Shown here piece after piece: positions 23,487 through 32,283 of a DNA stretch of 58,172 nucleotides (position 1 is the stretch's first letter; each line of letters opens with the position of its first letter). The DNA lies in IMG/VR virus record IMGVR_UViG_3300036766_000221, positions 1-58,172 of that record; one strand, written 5' to 3'. The notes beneath the pieces are model-generated. The model worked only from the letters and a program-made list of their open reading frames with translations, searched no databases and had not been told where the DNA came from. The position numbers and the translations under genes are program-made. This DNA comes from a virus.

Positions 23487-26114
23487 TTAGCTTTCTACCC
23501 AGCGATGCAGACCACTGAGGTTGTCCTTAAATGCCAAACACTGCTTTAAGAGCGTCGTGTCGAAATACTCAAACATTTCTCCAGGCAGCCATGTAGCTCC
23601 AAGCGACGTTGATAGAGCCGCAAGGCTGGCAAAGTTTCCTGGCTGGCGTGGCATCAGACCGCCATTTGCGTTGATTCGAGTAGTCCCGCCCACACGAAAA
23701 CCGCCGTAGGCGTCGATGTATCCACCAGAAAAAACGGTGATGTTGCCGCCGTTGTTGAGATGGATGTAGGAAGACGATCCGTACATGTCGAACGTCGCAC
23801 CGCTACCGTTGCCTGCTATTAAGGCTAGAGACGTTGATGCGCCGCCCGGCGGATAGAGCAAGAGGCTGCCTCCGGTGCCACCTGAATCATAGAGCAGCAC
23901 CGAGCTGGCGGCGACGGTGTTTAGAAACTGTAGGGCCTGCGCTGTTAGTTGACCTTTCTGGTTGCTCCCGTTTATGGCAACTTGAAGACCTGCCGGCCCA
24001 AGTCCTGAGGTCGCGTTGTTGATGGTGGTCGTGATCCCGTTGAGGTTTAGGACAAGAGTAATGCCATTGAAGGCACCCGCTGTCACCTGACCTGCCGTGA
24101 CCGTCCCCAGGTACGCGACTCCCGCCGCAATCGTTCCGGCAATGAGGTCCTGCGGATCGGTACCCTTGCTCCATACATTCGCCACATTCCGGTACAACTT
24201 TCCATCGCCCGTATTGAAGATGATGGCACCAACAGGGTAACTGGCATTCGGAAGCCCAGGATTTGAACTCACTACAACAACAGGACGCTTATCCGAAGCG
24301 TACTTCGACAAATCGCCAAGCGAGCCGGCGGCTAGATGCGTGGACTGAATCGTGCCCAGCATTACCGTGGCTTGCGAACCAGAGAGGCCAAGCGGGGAGC
24401 TTAGGTTCAGCGTGGCGGAATTCCCGCTAAACGTGATGCCATTGCCTGCGTCAAGCTGGAGTTTCGATGAAGCGACTTTGATACCAGCGCCCACCGTACT
24501 CAGATCGGCCTGATTCAGCCGCGCGCCAGTCGATGCTGTGAGCGCAAAACCGAACGTAACCGATGCGGAATAGTTTGGCTGGTCCAGCGCATTTACCGGC
24601 GTCGCTTTAGCGAGCACCCAGGAACCGAGCGAGCCTCTTACGTGCCAGCCAGTTTCTTCAGCAGGCGACGTAAGAACTGGATCGGCTACCAGGAAGTACA
24701 CAGCCCCAGCAGATGGCACATAACTTCCGCCATGGGTCGCCGGGTCATCGCAGAAAATCATCTCCACTCGAAGCCCGACGAAGTTCGGATCGCTCACCGG
24801 CGGCGTGAATGTGTACTTGAAATGAAATTGCGGAGTCGGGGAGTTAGGATCGTCGATGATCGTGACTGTAAATCCGGTGACTGCTCCAGGCGGATTATTA
24901 TCGGGAATACGCCCGCCGGTCGCTGGCGTGATCGTGAAATTGTATGTCACTGCCGCAGCGACGTTCTGCTGCCAGAGCTGATTGAGTGGAATCGCCCTTG
25001 CAATGAACCACCCCTGAAGAGAGCCACGAGGCCACCAACCGGACTGTTCGGCGGGCGATACTGTAGCCGATTCAACGACAAGAAAATAGGCAGCACCGGA
25101 AGCCGGAACATAGCTGCCGCCATGCAAGCTCGGGTTGTCGCATTGAATCATTTCGATTCGAAGGCCGGCCCAGTTCGGATCAGCCGGAGCCGTGAACAGA
25201 AACTTGAAATGCGCCTGCTGAACTGGAGAAGCGGAATCGCTGACAATCACTACCGAGAAGCCACTTACCGCTGAAGCTGGGCCATTGCCCGGAAGTGGAC
25301 CGCCGCCAGCCGCAGTCAGCGCAAACCCGTAGGTCACCGCACCAGCAGCATTCGGAATGTCCAGCTTGTTGACCGGCGTGGCTTTGGCCAGCACCCAGGA
25401 GCCTACCGACCCTCGCACATGCCAGCCGATCTCTTCGGCTGGAGAAACCGTCACCGGATCGGCTACGAGGAAGTAGGTAGCCCCCGCCGATGGAACATAG
25501 CTTCCGCCATGAGTCGCCGGATCATCGCAGAAAATCATCTCAATGCGCAGGCCGTAGAAATTCGGATCAGATGCCGGCGGAGTGAACGTGTACTTGAAAT
25601 GAAATTGCGGGACCGGAGAAGTGGCATCATTGACAATTGTCACTGTGAAGCCGGTGACGCCTCCCGATGCCCCGGTTCCGGGCGAATATCCAGTGACCGA
25701 AACGGAAACCTTGGTAGCCGCGATACTTTCATCTGGAGGATCAAAAGCGCCGTTGTCACCCCGCGTGGCGACCACGTAAACCCAGGTCTGAGTAATCAGA
25801 GGTCGCTCGGCAGTAACGACGAAGTCCTGCGTAGCAGGAACCAAGTTCGTATAGGGATAGAACCCCGTAATGGGAGTCAGGACTCCCGTCGCTTTGTCTA
25901 TCACGATGTCGAATCCGGCTACGTGAATATCGTTGGCTGGAGTGATTCGGATTGAAACATCAACATACTGACTGACACCGTCGTCGCCAACACGATACCG
26001 GGGATTCGACGCCCACCCTCCAGGTAATGGACTAAGCGCGACGGAGGTGGGGGCGCCAACGACTTCGGGCGTTGTGCCGGAACCAGGTCCGGTTAAAACA
26101 GTCCAGCGTCCCAT
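23487..26114 (-). CDS. Tail fibre or receptor-binding protein with a triplicated domain
   Basis: 875 residues starting MGRWTVLTGPGSGTTPEVVGAP. After an N-terminal beta domain of about 150 residues come three near-identical units of about 130 residues (152-281, 282-411, 412-540). Each contains VTGFTVTI, FHFKYTFTPP, GLRIEMIFCDDPATHGGSYVP, YFLVADPV and GWHVRGS-GSWVLAKATP. Then a triple-beta-helix-like shaft with short repetitive turns (LNLNGITTTINNATSGL, YIHLNNGGNITVFSGGYIDAYGG) leads to the tip. No signal peptide, unlike the fibres further downstream. It follows the tail-tip protein directly, the usual place for the host-recognition protein. Confidence 0.75.
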   Translation of the reverse strand: MGRWTVLTGPGSGTTPEVVGAPTSVALSPLPGGWASNPRYRVGDDGVSQYVDVSIRITPANDIHVAGFDIVIDKATGVLTPITGFYPYTNLVPATQDFVVTAERPLITQTWVYVVATRGDNGAFDPPDESIAATKVSVSVTGYSPGTGASGGVTGFTVTIVNDATSPVPQFHFKYTFTPPASDPNFYGLRIEMIFCDDPATHGGSYVPSAGATYFLVADPVTVSPAEEIGWHVRGSVGSWVLAKATPVNKLDIPNAAGAVTYGFALTAAGGGPLPGNGPASAVSGFSVVIVSDSASPVQQAHFKFLFTAPADPNWAGLRIEMIQCDNPSLHGGSYVPASGAAYFLVVESATVSPAEQSGWWPRGSLQGWFIARAIPLNQLWQQNVAAAVTYNFTITPATGGRIPDNNPPGAVTGFTVTIIDDPNSPTPQFHFKYTFTPPVSDPNFVGLRVEMIFCDDPATHGGSYVPSAGAVYFLVADPVLTSPAEETGWHVRGSLGSWVLAKATPVNALDQPNYSASVTFGFALTASTGARLNQADLSTVGAGIKVASSKLQLDAGNGITFSGNSATLNLSSPLGLSGSQATVMLGTIQSTHLAAGSLGDLSKYASDKRPVVVVSSNPGLPNASYPVGAIIFNTGDGKLYRNVANVWSKGTDPQDLIAGTIAAGVAYLGTVTAGQVTAGAFNGITLVLNLNGITTTINNATSGLGPAGLQVAINGSNQKGQLTAQALQFLNTVAASSVLLYDSGGTGGSLLLYPPGGASTSLALIAGNGSGATFDMYGSSSYIHLNNGGNITVFSGGYIDAYGGFRVGGTTRINANGGLMPRQPGNFASLAALSTSLGATWLPGEMFEYFDTTLLKQCLAFKDNLSGLHRWVES
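24495..25661. repeat. Three tandem copies of a ~390-base domain-coding unit
   Basis: The three units encode residues 152-281, 282-411 and 412-540 of the fibre. Units 1 and 3 are the most alike in protein (for example EMIFCDDPATHGGSYVPSAG in both) and in DNA; unit 2 is more diverged. Such tandem domains can expand or contract by homologous recombination. Confidence 0.8.
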
Positions 26115-26117
26115 CAG

Positions 26118-28634
26118 CTAACCATTTGAAAGAATTTCGGCCTCTTGTTGCGGCTCACTCAATATGAGGGTGGATAGTTCATTTATCGTGTCGCCTGCGG
26201 CGGCGGCAATCGTGACATGATTCGAAGTGTTATCCGTTTTTTGTATTGTGATCCTGTCCCCGATCTCAATCTCCGCCTTCAGCAGCGTGTAGACGATAGA
26301 GCCAGCAGTTGCATCGGCCAACACCAAAGAATCACCGGGCAACTGCGTACAACTTGCCGTTATCCGCCTCGGATTAGGATTGTTGAGAACATAGGAGACG
26401 GAACTCAGAACGAAAAGATTCTGCTGTTGCGCGCCGGTCTTATTGAAACTGGCGAACTTGAAATATCTGGTTTGCCCTATATCCGTCACGTCGAAGCGGT
26501 ACGCAAACATCGAAGCATCAAGCATGCAGAACGTGGAGCCAATTGTGTGCGCCGCTATCGGAGTTCCGAATACGCCGCGGCGAAGGTAAGTAATGTCGTA
26601 CTTGTCCGGTGCGGTGAGTGTCGCCGTTTCGTAGGCGATAATCTCTTCGTCCACCAGAACCAGGGACAGAAAGCCATCCGCCTGCGCTTGGGTGAACGAT
26701 GCCAGCTTCGCTCCGCTCATCGTCATGTCTACCAAAAGCGTGTGCGTCGTATCGGGGTCGGCGTTCGCCCCCAGCGATGCAGTCAAAACGCCCATGGCAG
26801 AAGGTCCATTCTGCATGCCGATGTTTTCGAAGGTGGCGTTATCGGTGGACATGAAGACGGAGCATCCGCCCCAATTCACAGCCCCGCTCAGGCCGATCCA
26901 AAGAGCGAATCCCTGCTTCTTTGTCATCTGATCCGGAGGCTCGAAAAATGTTGGAGCGTTGGTCATCCCAGGATCGGAAAAGAATCCTGGCCCGAATGAA
27001 GATGTGCCCTGTTTTGGGTGAAGCGTAGGCGTAGCCGTCCCCCATGGGAACTCTTCAGCCGTGATGCTCAGCGTGCCTTGCTCGTCTTCGTCGATTGACA
27101 GAATGCGAACAGGCTGCTTGTTGAGGCCCAAGTAGAGATCAGAAATCGTCACCAGATCCATCGGTTCCAAAAGGCAATATTGCCAACCCAGCCGGAACGT
27201 GTATTGATTGCGAACATAGACGGACTTGGCGAGTTCGGTGTTCGCGACCTTCGCGGCTACGTCATGCGTCGTGATCCCGTGGAGCTGGAGAACCGAGGCC
27301 GGCCGCAACCCGTAAACCGCGATGGCTGCATCGTCCTTTTCGTCTATCGTCTCTGCATTGTAGCCGTTGCCGCGATTCAGCCACTCGACAAGAACCTGGT
27401 TATAGGCATCCCGCACAGTCGGACGATTGACGATGACCGGGTCCTGCCCGGCTTGGTCTAGAAAATCATCGTCGCCGAGGTCGTAGATCGGCTGAGTATC
27501 GGGCGTAAAGGTCGCGCCGTTTCCGATTGCCGTGGTATCGCCATAGGGCCGAAACTTTAGCAACCCTTCAGAGAAAACCGGGACCGTATTCCCAACAAGG
27601 CACAGGTCGCCAATCCACTGCAAGGCTGAGCGCTGGGTGTCGATAAGGGGGGAAATAAAGAGGCTGTTGGCTTTGCAATAAGCGGAGAATTTGGAGAGAT
27701 CGCCAATTGAGGCGGACGGGAACCCAGCGCCATAATGCGGATTGCTGAGCAAATCGTAAACCGCCATCGACGGTTCAGCGTCAACGATTCCGCCACCGAA
27801 TTGCAAAAGTCCGGCAATCTCAAGAGACAGATTAGAGATTGCTCCAGAGGAGCCAAGGTCCATTGCTTCGTTGGCGATGTAGGCTAGTTCGCTGTAGCCG
27901 ATGGCCTGCTCGGGATGATGACTGCTCAGGTAGGGCCAAGGCGACTGTCCGAGCGCCCCGGTGAACAGAGAGAAGGCGAGATTGCCGAGCGGATTGTTCA
28001 GCGACCCGTCGGCATTAGGGATGACCCAAGAGTAGCTGATTTGGACTTGCAGACCAGCATCAGCCGCCGCAAAGTCGTAGGAGCCATCTAGATTCAGTTT
28101 GTATTGGCCGACTCCTGGTGTTCCGCTAGTAGGCACCAGGGGTATCTGCTGCGTCCCAGAAAGCGTAACCGACCCCGGCGATCCATAATCGTTCGCGCTC
28201 TGGCTGTAGGAATGCGCACCGGCTACGCCGTGATCGATGAGAAGGTTTGCTTCGTTCGCCGGGTGATACGTCCCGCCGCCACCGGGGATTGTATACGGCT
28301 CTGTCGATGTGCCAAGCGCAAGCCGGGTTCGGTTGTACCAGACGTTGCGGACGCCGAGGATTTGACCCTCGCATAGGCCGATGATGATGGCAGTTTTGTA
28401 GTCATACTGTTGGGAGGAACCTCCGCCACCTTTGCCTTTCCCGCCACTCCCGCCCTTTTTCCCACCGGAACTTATGGGTATCGCTTGCCAATCATTGACC
28501 CAAATCGTATTTCCGGCGAGCCTCGTCTGGCCATAAAGAATTGGGACAACTGTGCCGTAGAGAGAGGTCTGGACACGGTAGCCGACAAGTTTGTTGTTGA
28601 GCTGCGAGTTCGTGGCGTGTGAACCGAAAAGACT
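26118..28634 (-). CDS. Tail tip / host-specificity protein (Phage-tail_3, GTA gp15-like)
   Basis: About 838 residues from ATG 28634; an upstream GTG adds eight residues. The N-terminal part (NNKLVGYRVQTSLYGTVVPILYGQTRLAGNTIWVNDW), with a Gly/Lys linker, then IIGLCEGQILGVRNVWYNRTRL is the usual opening of the large tail-tip protein that follows the NlpC/P60 gene. The middle contains FSAYCKANSLFISPLIDTQRSALQWIGDL and YRPTVRDAYNQVLVEWLNR-type hub motifs. The C-terminal half is beta-rich and may bind fibres. Assignment rests on gene order as well as motifs. Confidence 0.75.
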   Translation of the reverse strand, partial: SLFGSHATNSQLNNKLVGYRVQTSLYGTVVPILYGQTRLAGNTIWVNDWQAIPISSGGKKGGSGGKGKGGGGSSQQYDYKTAIIIGLCEGQILGVRNVWYNRTRLALGTSTEPYTIPGGGGTYHPANEANLLIDHGVAGAHSYSQSANDYGSPGSVTLSGTQQIPLVPTSGTPGVGQYKLNLDGSYDFAAADAGLQVQISYSWVIPNADGSLNNPLGNLAFSLFTGALGQSPWPYLSSHHPEQAIGYSELAYIANEAMDLGSSGAISNLSLEIAGLLQFGGGIVDAEPSMAVYDLLSNPHYGAGFPSASIGDLSKFSAYCKANSLFISPLIDTQRSALQWIGDLCLVGNTVPVFSEGLLKFRPYGDTTAIGNGATFTPDTQPIYDLGDDDFLDQAGQDPVIVNRPTVRDAYNQVLVEWLNRGNGYNAETIDEKDDAAIAVYGLRPASVLQLHGITTHDVAAKVANTELAKSVYVRNQYTFRLGWQYCLLEPMDLVTISDLYLGLNKQPVRILSIDEDEQGTLSITAEEFPWGTATPTLHPKQGTSSFGPGFFSDPGMTNAPTFFEPPDQMTKKQGFALWIGLSGAVNWGGCSVFMSTDNATFENIGMQNGPSAMGVLTASLGANADPDTTHTLLVDMTMSGAKLASFTQAQADGFLSLVLVDEEIIAYETATLTAPDKYDITYLRRGVFGTPIAAHTIGSTFCMLDASMFAYRFDVTDIGQTRYFKFASFNKTGAQQQNLFVLSSVSYVLNNPNPRRITASCTQLPGDSLVLADATAGSIVYTLLKAEIEIGDRITIQKTDNTSNHVTIAAAAGDTINELSTLILSEPQQEAEILSNG

Positions 28635-28742
28635 CATGAGAAGTAGAAAAGTGACCACGGCATTTCGTCTGACAACATTAAAGGAAGGCGAAGCATCATA
28701 CTGTGCTCTGGCAGCCAGCCCCGCCTTCCCTTTCTCTGCGCC

Positions 28743-29084
28743 TCAAGTGGTAGACGCAGGGGCGGGAGCAGGCGGGGCTACTGGCGTATTCGCGGTGATG
28801 GCTGCGGATAGTGCCGTCGCGCTTGCCGATAAACTGTCGGCCAAGGTCTTCACCTGCACGGGATCTTCGGCGGCAGCGGCAAACTTCTCCGCCAAGCCCT
28901 GAATCAGTTGGACCGCCGACGCTTCAAGTTGCGTATTCTTCGTTACTTGATCTGTGAGTACTTGCAATTCCGGTGTCATAGATGCGAATTTAGCTCCTAT
29001 CAAAGTTGTCAGCGCCGCGAATCCGGCTTGGACTTCTGCTCGTAGCGCGGCAAGGTCTGAACTGCTGGCCCACCAAAAGCTCAT
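28743..29084 (-). CDS. Coiled-coil hypothetical protein next to the tail tip
   Basis: 113 residues from ATG 29084, overlapping the NlpC/P60 stop (ATGA). Begins MSFWWASSSDLAALRAEVQAGFAALT, then long amphipathic helices (LQVLTDQVTKNTQLEASAVQLIQGLAEKF) and an Ala/Pro tail. Possibly a small tail-tip or fibre-anchoring protein. No family recognised. Confidence 0.55.
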   Translation of the reverse strand: MSFWWASSSDLAALRAEVQAGFAALTTLIGAKFASMTPELQVLTDQVTKNTQLEASAVQLIQGLAEKFAAAAEDPVQVKTLADSLSASATALSAAITANTPVAPPAPAPASTT

Positions 29085-29530
29085 AGCCAATCGTTCGGAC
29101 GAAAGAAACGCGCGCCGCGCCTCTCTAATGGGGCCTTAGAAGCGTCGGCCAACTCTACCCCGCTGATCCAATGGGCATGGACGATCAGCGGCCAGGCGAT
29201 CACAATTCCCGAATGGCTGTAAAGCCTTCCGACGCGAAAGAGCACGATGTCTCCAGGCTCGGGAAACCCAGGAACTTCTCGCGCGAACTGGCCCAGCAAA
29301 TCGAGGTACCGCTCATCTCCTGCATGCAGATGCCAGTCATGTGGCCAGTGGCCGACTTCGGCCGGGACTGGAACACCAGCAGCGGCATAAACCGCACACA
29401 GTAGTTGGCCGCAATCTACCCCCGCTCCTAATACTCGTCCACCCTGGTGGAATGGCGTGCCGATCCACCGTCTGGCTTCCGCGAGGCATTTCTCACGCTG
29501 CTCAGCGATTGTAAGACTTTCCCATACCAT
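29081..29530 (-). CDS. NlpC/P60 tail-associated peptidase
   Basis: 149 residues from ATG 29530 (MVWESLTIAEQREKCLAEARRWIGTPF). It carries the Cys-His-His/Asp papain-like set: GRVLGAGVDCGQLL (Cys40), then FPEPGDIVLFRVGRLYSHSGIVIAW (His near 108). The family cuts peptide bonds in peptidoglycan stems (gamma-D-Glu-type linkage). Lying between the DUF2163 hub and the tip protein, it matches the gene-transfer-agent gp14 slot and probably opens the cell wall during DNA entry. Confidence 0.85.
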   Translation of the reverse strand: MVWESLTIAEQREKCLAEARRWIGTPFHQGGRVLGAGVDCGQLLCAVYAAAGVPVPAEVGHWPHDWHLHAGDERYLDLLGQFAREVPGFPEPGDIVLFRVGRLYSHSGIVIAWPLIVHAHWISGVELADASKAPLERRGARFFRPNDWL

Positions 29531-29532
29531 GT

Positions 29533-30744
29533 TTATGCCGCGGCTTCTGGCGTCGGAATCCATGGAGCACCGCCAAAATGGACATGATTTGCAAACTTGC
29601 TATCACATGTATTAAGAGCCTTATCGCACCCAGCCGTAGCTGTGAATGTGTCACCGGGTGCGGGTGCCTGCGGGAGAGCGTAAATCACGAGCGTGCCGTT
29701 TCCAAAATACTGCCGTACCACCCGGACGAGGCCGTTGTTGATGCCAGATGTGAATTTCACTGTCCCCTGCGCGAAATAACCTCCGGTTGCAATGGCCGGC
29801 GGTGGGACGCCCTGCTTTATGCCGGTTGCTGGCTCATCGAACGCGGTCGCAATGGCAATACCGCTCCCGTTCTGGCGCTGCTCGTCTCCAGGGGAGAATC
29901 CAACGTAGACATTCCATCCGTTCGCCCCTGACGCAGACGAAGGCGAGGCCACATGAAGCGTCTGGTTTGAGTTCAGCGCGATAGAAGCTTCCACAGAATA
30001 GCTCGACTCCCCAGCGGCCCCGTAATACGTCACCACGACGAAATAGCTCCGGATGCTTAGATTAACTCCCGAAGTATTTGTGACCGCGCTCAGGGTCGGA
30101 GCAGAAGATGGAGCCGCCAGTGGGCCGGGCTTCGTAAGATCGCTCGGGATCGTGATCGTGGTGGACCCGGAGCCTACCGTTCCATTAAACGTAAAAGCCG
30201 AAGCGGCGAGCGTGCAGCCGGCATCATAAAGCGTGTGGCGGCATCCCGGCGAGTACAGATTTCTCGGCAATTGAATATTCAGCAGTTCAATCAGGCTCTT
30301 GACAGTAATGCGTGCATGAGTTCGTCCGATCTCGCTGATGTCCGATACCGTACCAGCAAAGAGAACTACACTGCCCATGGAGACATCCCCAAGTGTTGGC
30401 ATGAATACCCGTTCTACCCGAACCGTCGCTCCATCGAAAGCTCCGGCTGCAATCTGAGCCAAGAGTGGCTGCGAATGAAGCTGATCCGACGCATTTGCGA
30501 TGATGTCGATATCGATGGAACTGACTTGCAAGCCGATCGTGTTTGATATATCTGAGCGCTTGATTTGGACGCCTGTCCCCGAGAATGTCTGCCCGCCAAA
30601 AGGGATATCCACCCCAAGGCTGTCGAGGCGAATCACAGTTGAATCCAGCAGTGTAAACGTGAAGAGGTCCGCCACAAAGAAGTTTTGGTTCGGCGATGGC
30701 ACGGCCAACAAGAAATTCTGGAGTGCTGTGCTGGCGGATTTCAC
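29533..30744 (-). CDS. DUF2163-type baseplate hub protein (GTA gp13-like)
   Basis: 403 residues. The N-terminal 190 residues carry the family pattern ending in LPRNLYSPGCRHTLYDAGC, and the C-terminus ends GCDKALNTCDSKFANHVHFGGAPWIP, the C-x6-C and F-G-P pattern of the family. In the Rhodobacter gene transfer agent the equivalent hub binds an iron-sulphur cluster through such cysteines. Residues about 205-320 are an inserted fibronectin-type domain (YFVVVTYYGAAGESSYSVEAS, NGWNVYV), not usual in the short family members. It is followed by the NlpC/P60 peptidase. Confidence 0.8.
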   Translation of the reverse strand: MKSASTALQNFLLAVPSPNQNFFVADLFTFTLLDSTVIRLDSLGVDIPFGGQTFSGTGVQIKRSDISNTIGLQVSSIDIDIIANASDQLHSQPLLAQIAAGAFDGATVRVERVFMPTLGDVSMGSVVLFAGTVSDISEIGRTHARITVKSLIELLNIQLPRNLYSPGCRHTLYDAGCTLAASAFTFNGTVGSGSTTITIPSDLTKPGPLAAPSSAPTLSAVTNTSGVNLSIRSYFVVVTYYGAAGESSYSVEASIALNSNQTLHVASPSSASGANGWNVYVGFSPGDEQRQNGSGIAIATAFDEPATGIKQGVPPPAIATGGYFAQGTVKFTSGINNGLVRVVRQYFGNGTLVIYALPQAPAPGDTFTATAGCDKALNTCDSKFANHVHFGGAPWIPTPEAAA

Positions 30745-31091
30745 TCGTTATCCCTTGTCTGCTTTCTGGCCCCGAATCGATACTGTCCGACCACTGTCAT
30801 GAACTGAAGAAAGGTCATTAAACCTCCGAAGCCAATCATGATTCCGCGCAAAAACGTGATGTCGTTAACCACCTGTTGCGTGACCGTGCGGTTCAGATCT
30901 AAGGCTCTCTCAAGTTCCTTGCTCTGTTTCTCCAGCGAAGAAATTTTCTCTTCGTTGATGAGCTGACGTTCCCGCGTCATCTGGTGCGCACGTATCAAAT
31001 CGTCAACGACCCGGGAATTGCTCTGACCCCAGACCCATAGCACGAAAACAGTGAGCAGCCAAACAGCCCCAGTTATGCGCAGTATCCACAT
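30741..31091 (-). CDS. Two-helix membrane protein with central coiled coil
   Basis: 116 residues. N-terminal membrane segment (ILRITGAVWLLTVFVLWVWG), a 55-residue charged coiled coil (EEKISSLEKQSKELERALDLN), and a second membrane segment (GIMIGFGGLMTFLQFMTVVG) with a basic tail. Topology fits a holin or spanin-like lysis protein. It stands between other small membrane genes and the hub gene, but no lytic enzyme is adjacent. Confidence 0.55.
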   Translation of the reverse strand: MWILRITGAVWLLTVFVLWVWGQSNSRVVDDLIRAHQMTRERQLINEEKISSLEKQSKELERALDLNRTVTQQVVNDITFLRGIMIGFGGLMTFLQFMTVVGQYRFGARKQTRDNE

Positions 31092-31158
31092 GGGATGGAG
31101 GTATTTCGATTAGTCATTGCGACATTGACTACGACATGACAATTTGGCACCCTAGCAC

Positions 31159-31470
31159 TTAAGCGATACCTTTTCCATCAGTTGATAACCCGGAAACAGG
31201 TGGGGGTAGTGATGGCGGCTTTACTGTATTCTGGTGGGCCAGATTCATCCCCATTCCGGTCAGCATGCCCAGCAGCGCACCGATCACACCGGCGGTTACC
31301 TCGCGGCTCCAATTCAGCATCTCCGCATCGTTTTCGTGGTGCGAAACGTGGAGGACGTAGAAGAGCATAAACACTACCCACGAAAACAGAAGGAGGATAT
31401 TGAAGTGTGAGGCTCCGAACTCCCATGCTTCGTCGATCCTTCTCCGGAACCACTGTCCCCAAGTCTCCAT
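31159..31470 (-). CDS. Two-helix membrane protein, holin candidate
   Basis: 103 residues: amphipathic start (METWGQWFRRRIDEAWEF), membrane segment FNILLLFSWVVFMLFYVLHV, a His-rich loop, a second segment TAGVIGALLGMLTGMGMNLA, and a Pro-rich tail. A pair of membrane helices with charged termini is a class II holin-like profile. The endolysin lies about 10 kb downstream, so the assignment is tentative. Confidence 0.5.
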   Translation of the reverse strand: METWGQWFRRRIDEAWEFGASHFNILLLFSWVVFMLFYVLHVSHHENDAEMLNWSREVTAGVIGALLGMLTGMGMNLAHQNTVKPPSLPPPVSGLSTDGKGIA

Positions 31471-31474
31471 GGTT

Positions 31475-31660
31475 TTACTTCCCGGCGGTCGTTATCCCGT
31501 GCCGCAGAGATCCGGCGCCTAGCGCGACGAAGATGATGTCGATGGCGTCGTTCTGGGGCAGCGTGCCCAGGACCAACCAGCCGTAGATCGCGTAAGCGAT
31601 GGCCAAGACGGCCAGGATGTAGGTTTTGTGGCCGTTTAAGCGTGATAGCATTTCAGTCAC
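31475..31660 (-). CDS. Small membrane protein, holin-like
   Basis: 61 residues: MTEMLSRLNGHKTYILAVLAIAYAIYGWLVLGTL, then IIFVALGAGSLRHGITTAGK. The form (N-terminal SRLNGHKTYI followed by two hydrophobic helices and a short basic end) resembles small phage membrane proteins often encoded near lysis genes. It lies four bases upstream of the second membrane gene. Confidence 0.55.
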   Translation of the reverse strand: MTEMLSRLNGHKTYILAVLAIAYAIYGWLVLGTLPQNDAIDIIFVALGAGSLRHGITTAGK

Positions 31661-31671
31661 CTCAGTTCGTG

Positions 31672-32283
31672 TTACGAGCGAACCTGGCGCAAGGGCACTC
31701 TCTTTAACTCGTAGAAGTGGCTTGCGAAACTCGAATATTCCAGAGCGTCATCGTTGAAGACCACGCGGTATTTGAACGAAAACGAAGCCGTAATTACAGC
31801 GCCATTCGCCGGCGCCGAGGTAAACGTGATGAGCGCTGTCGAACTGATTGTGTATGCCGACGTGGATGATCCATTGATCTTGACCGTGAGGCTCGTGACA
31901 TCGGTTAGCGGCTCCAGCACTCCGCCGCCGAGGTCACGTCCAACCTGGACGTTCTTGTTTGACCCGTTGCCGATCCCTATCTGCGCGTCGGTAGCGGAAT
32001 TGTCGTCGGGATCGAGATACAGGAATGAATCGAATCCGCCATAGCGAGCTTCAAAGAACCCACAGAGTGCTTGCAGAGTGAAGGCGAAGGCATCACCGTT
32101 CTTATGATAGTCGTTGTCATTGACGAACTCATATGGGACATCCCACTCTCGGAGCGGTGCAGCGTAGTTGGCGACGCGGACCTCACGTCCGGATAGCGAG
32201 CGTTGGATATTCGTCGAGAAGATGATGCGCCGAACTACCGGATATGTGAGGCCCGGCAGGGCTGGATACACTGCGTTACTCAC
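31672..32283 (-). CDS. DUF2460-type distal tail protein (GTA gp12-like)
   Basis: 203 residues; its ATG overlaps the tape-measure stop (ATGA). N-terminal YPALPGLTYPVVRRIIFSTNIQRSLSGREVRVAN with PLREWDVPYEF, the centre ALCGFFEARYGGFDSFLYLDPDDN, and a final FKYRVVFNDDALEYSSFASHFYELKRVPLRQVR are the family features of TIGR02217/DUF2460. It forms the ring between tail tube and hub. Position directly after the tape measure agrees. Confidence 0.8.
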   Translation of the reverse strand: MSNAVYPALPGLTYPVVRRIIFSTNIQRSLSGREVRVANYAAPLREWDVPYEFVNDNDYHKNGDAFAFTLQALCGFFEARYGGFDSFLYLDPDDNSATDAQIGIGNGSNKNVQVGRDLGGGVLEPLTDVTSLTVKINGSSTSAYTISSTALITFTSAPANGAVITASFSFKYRVVFNDDALEYSSFASHFYELKRVPLRQVRS

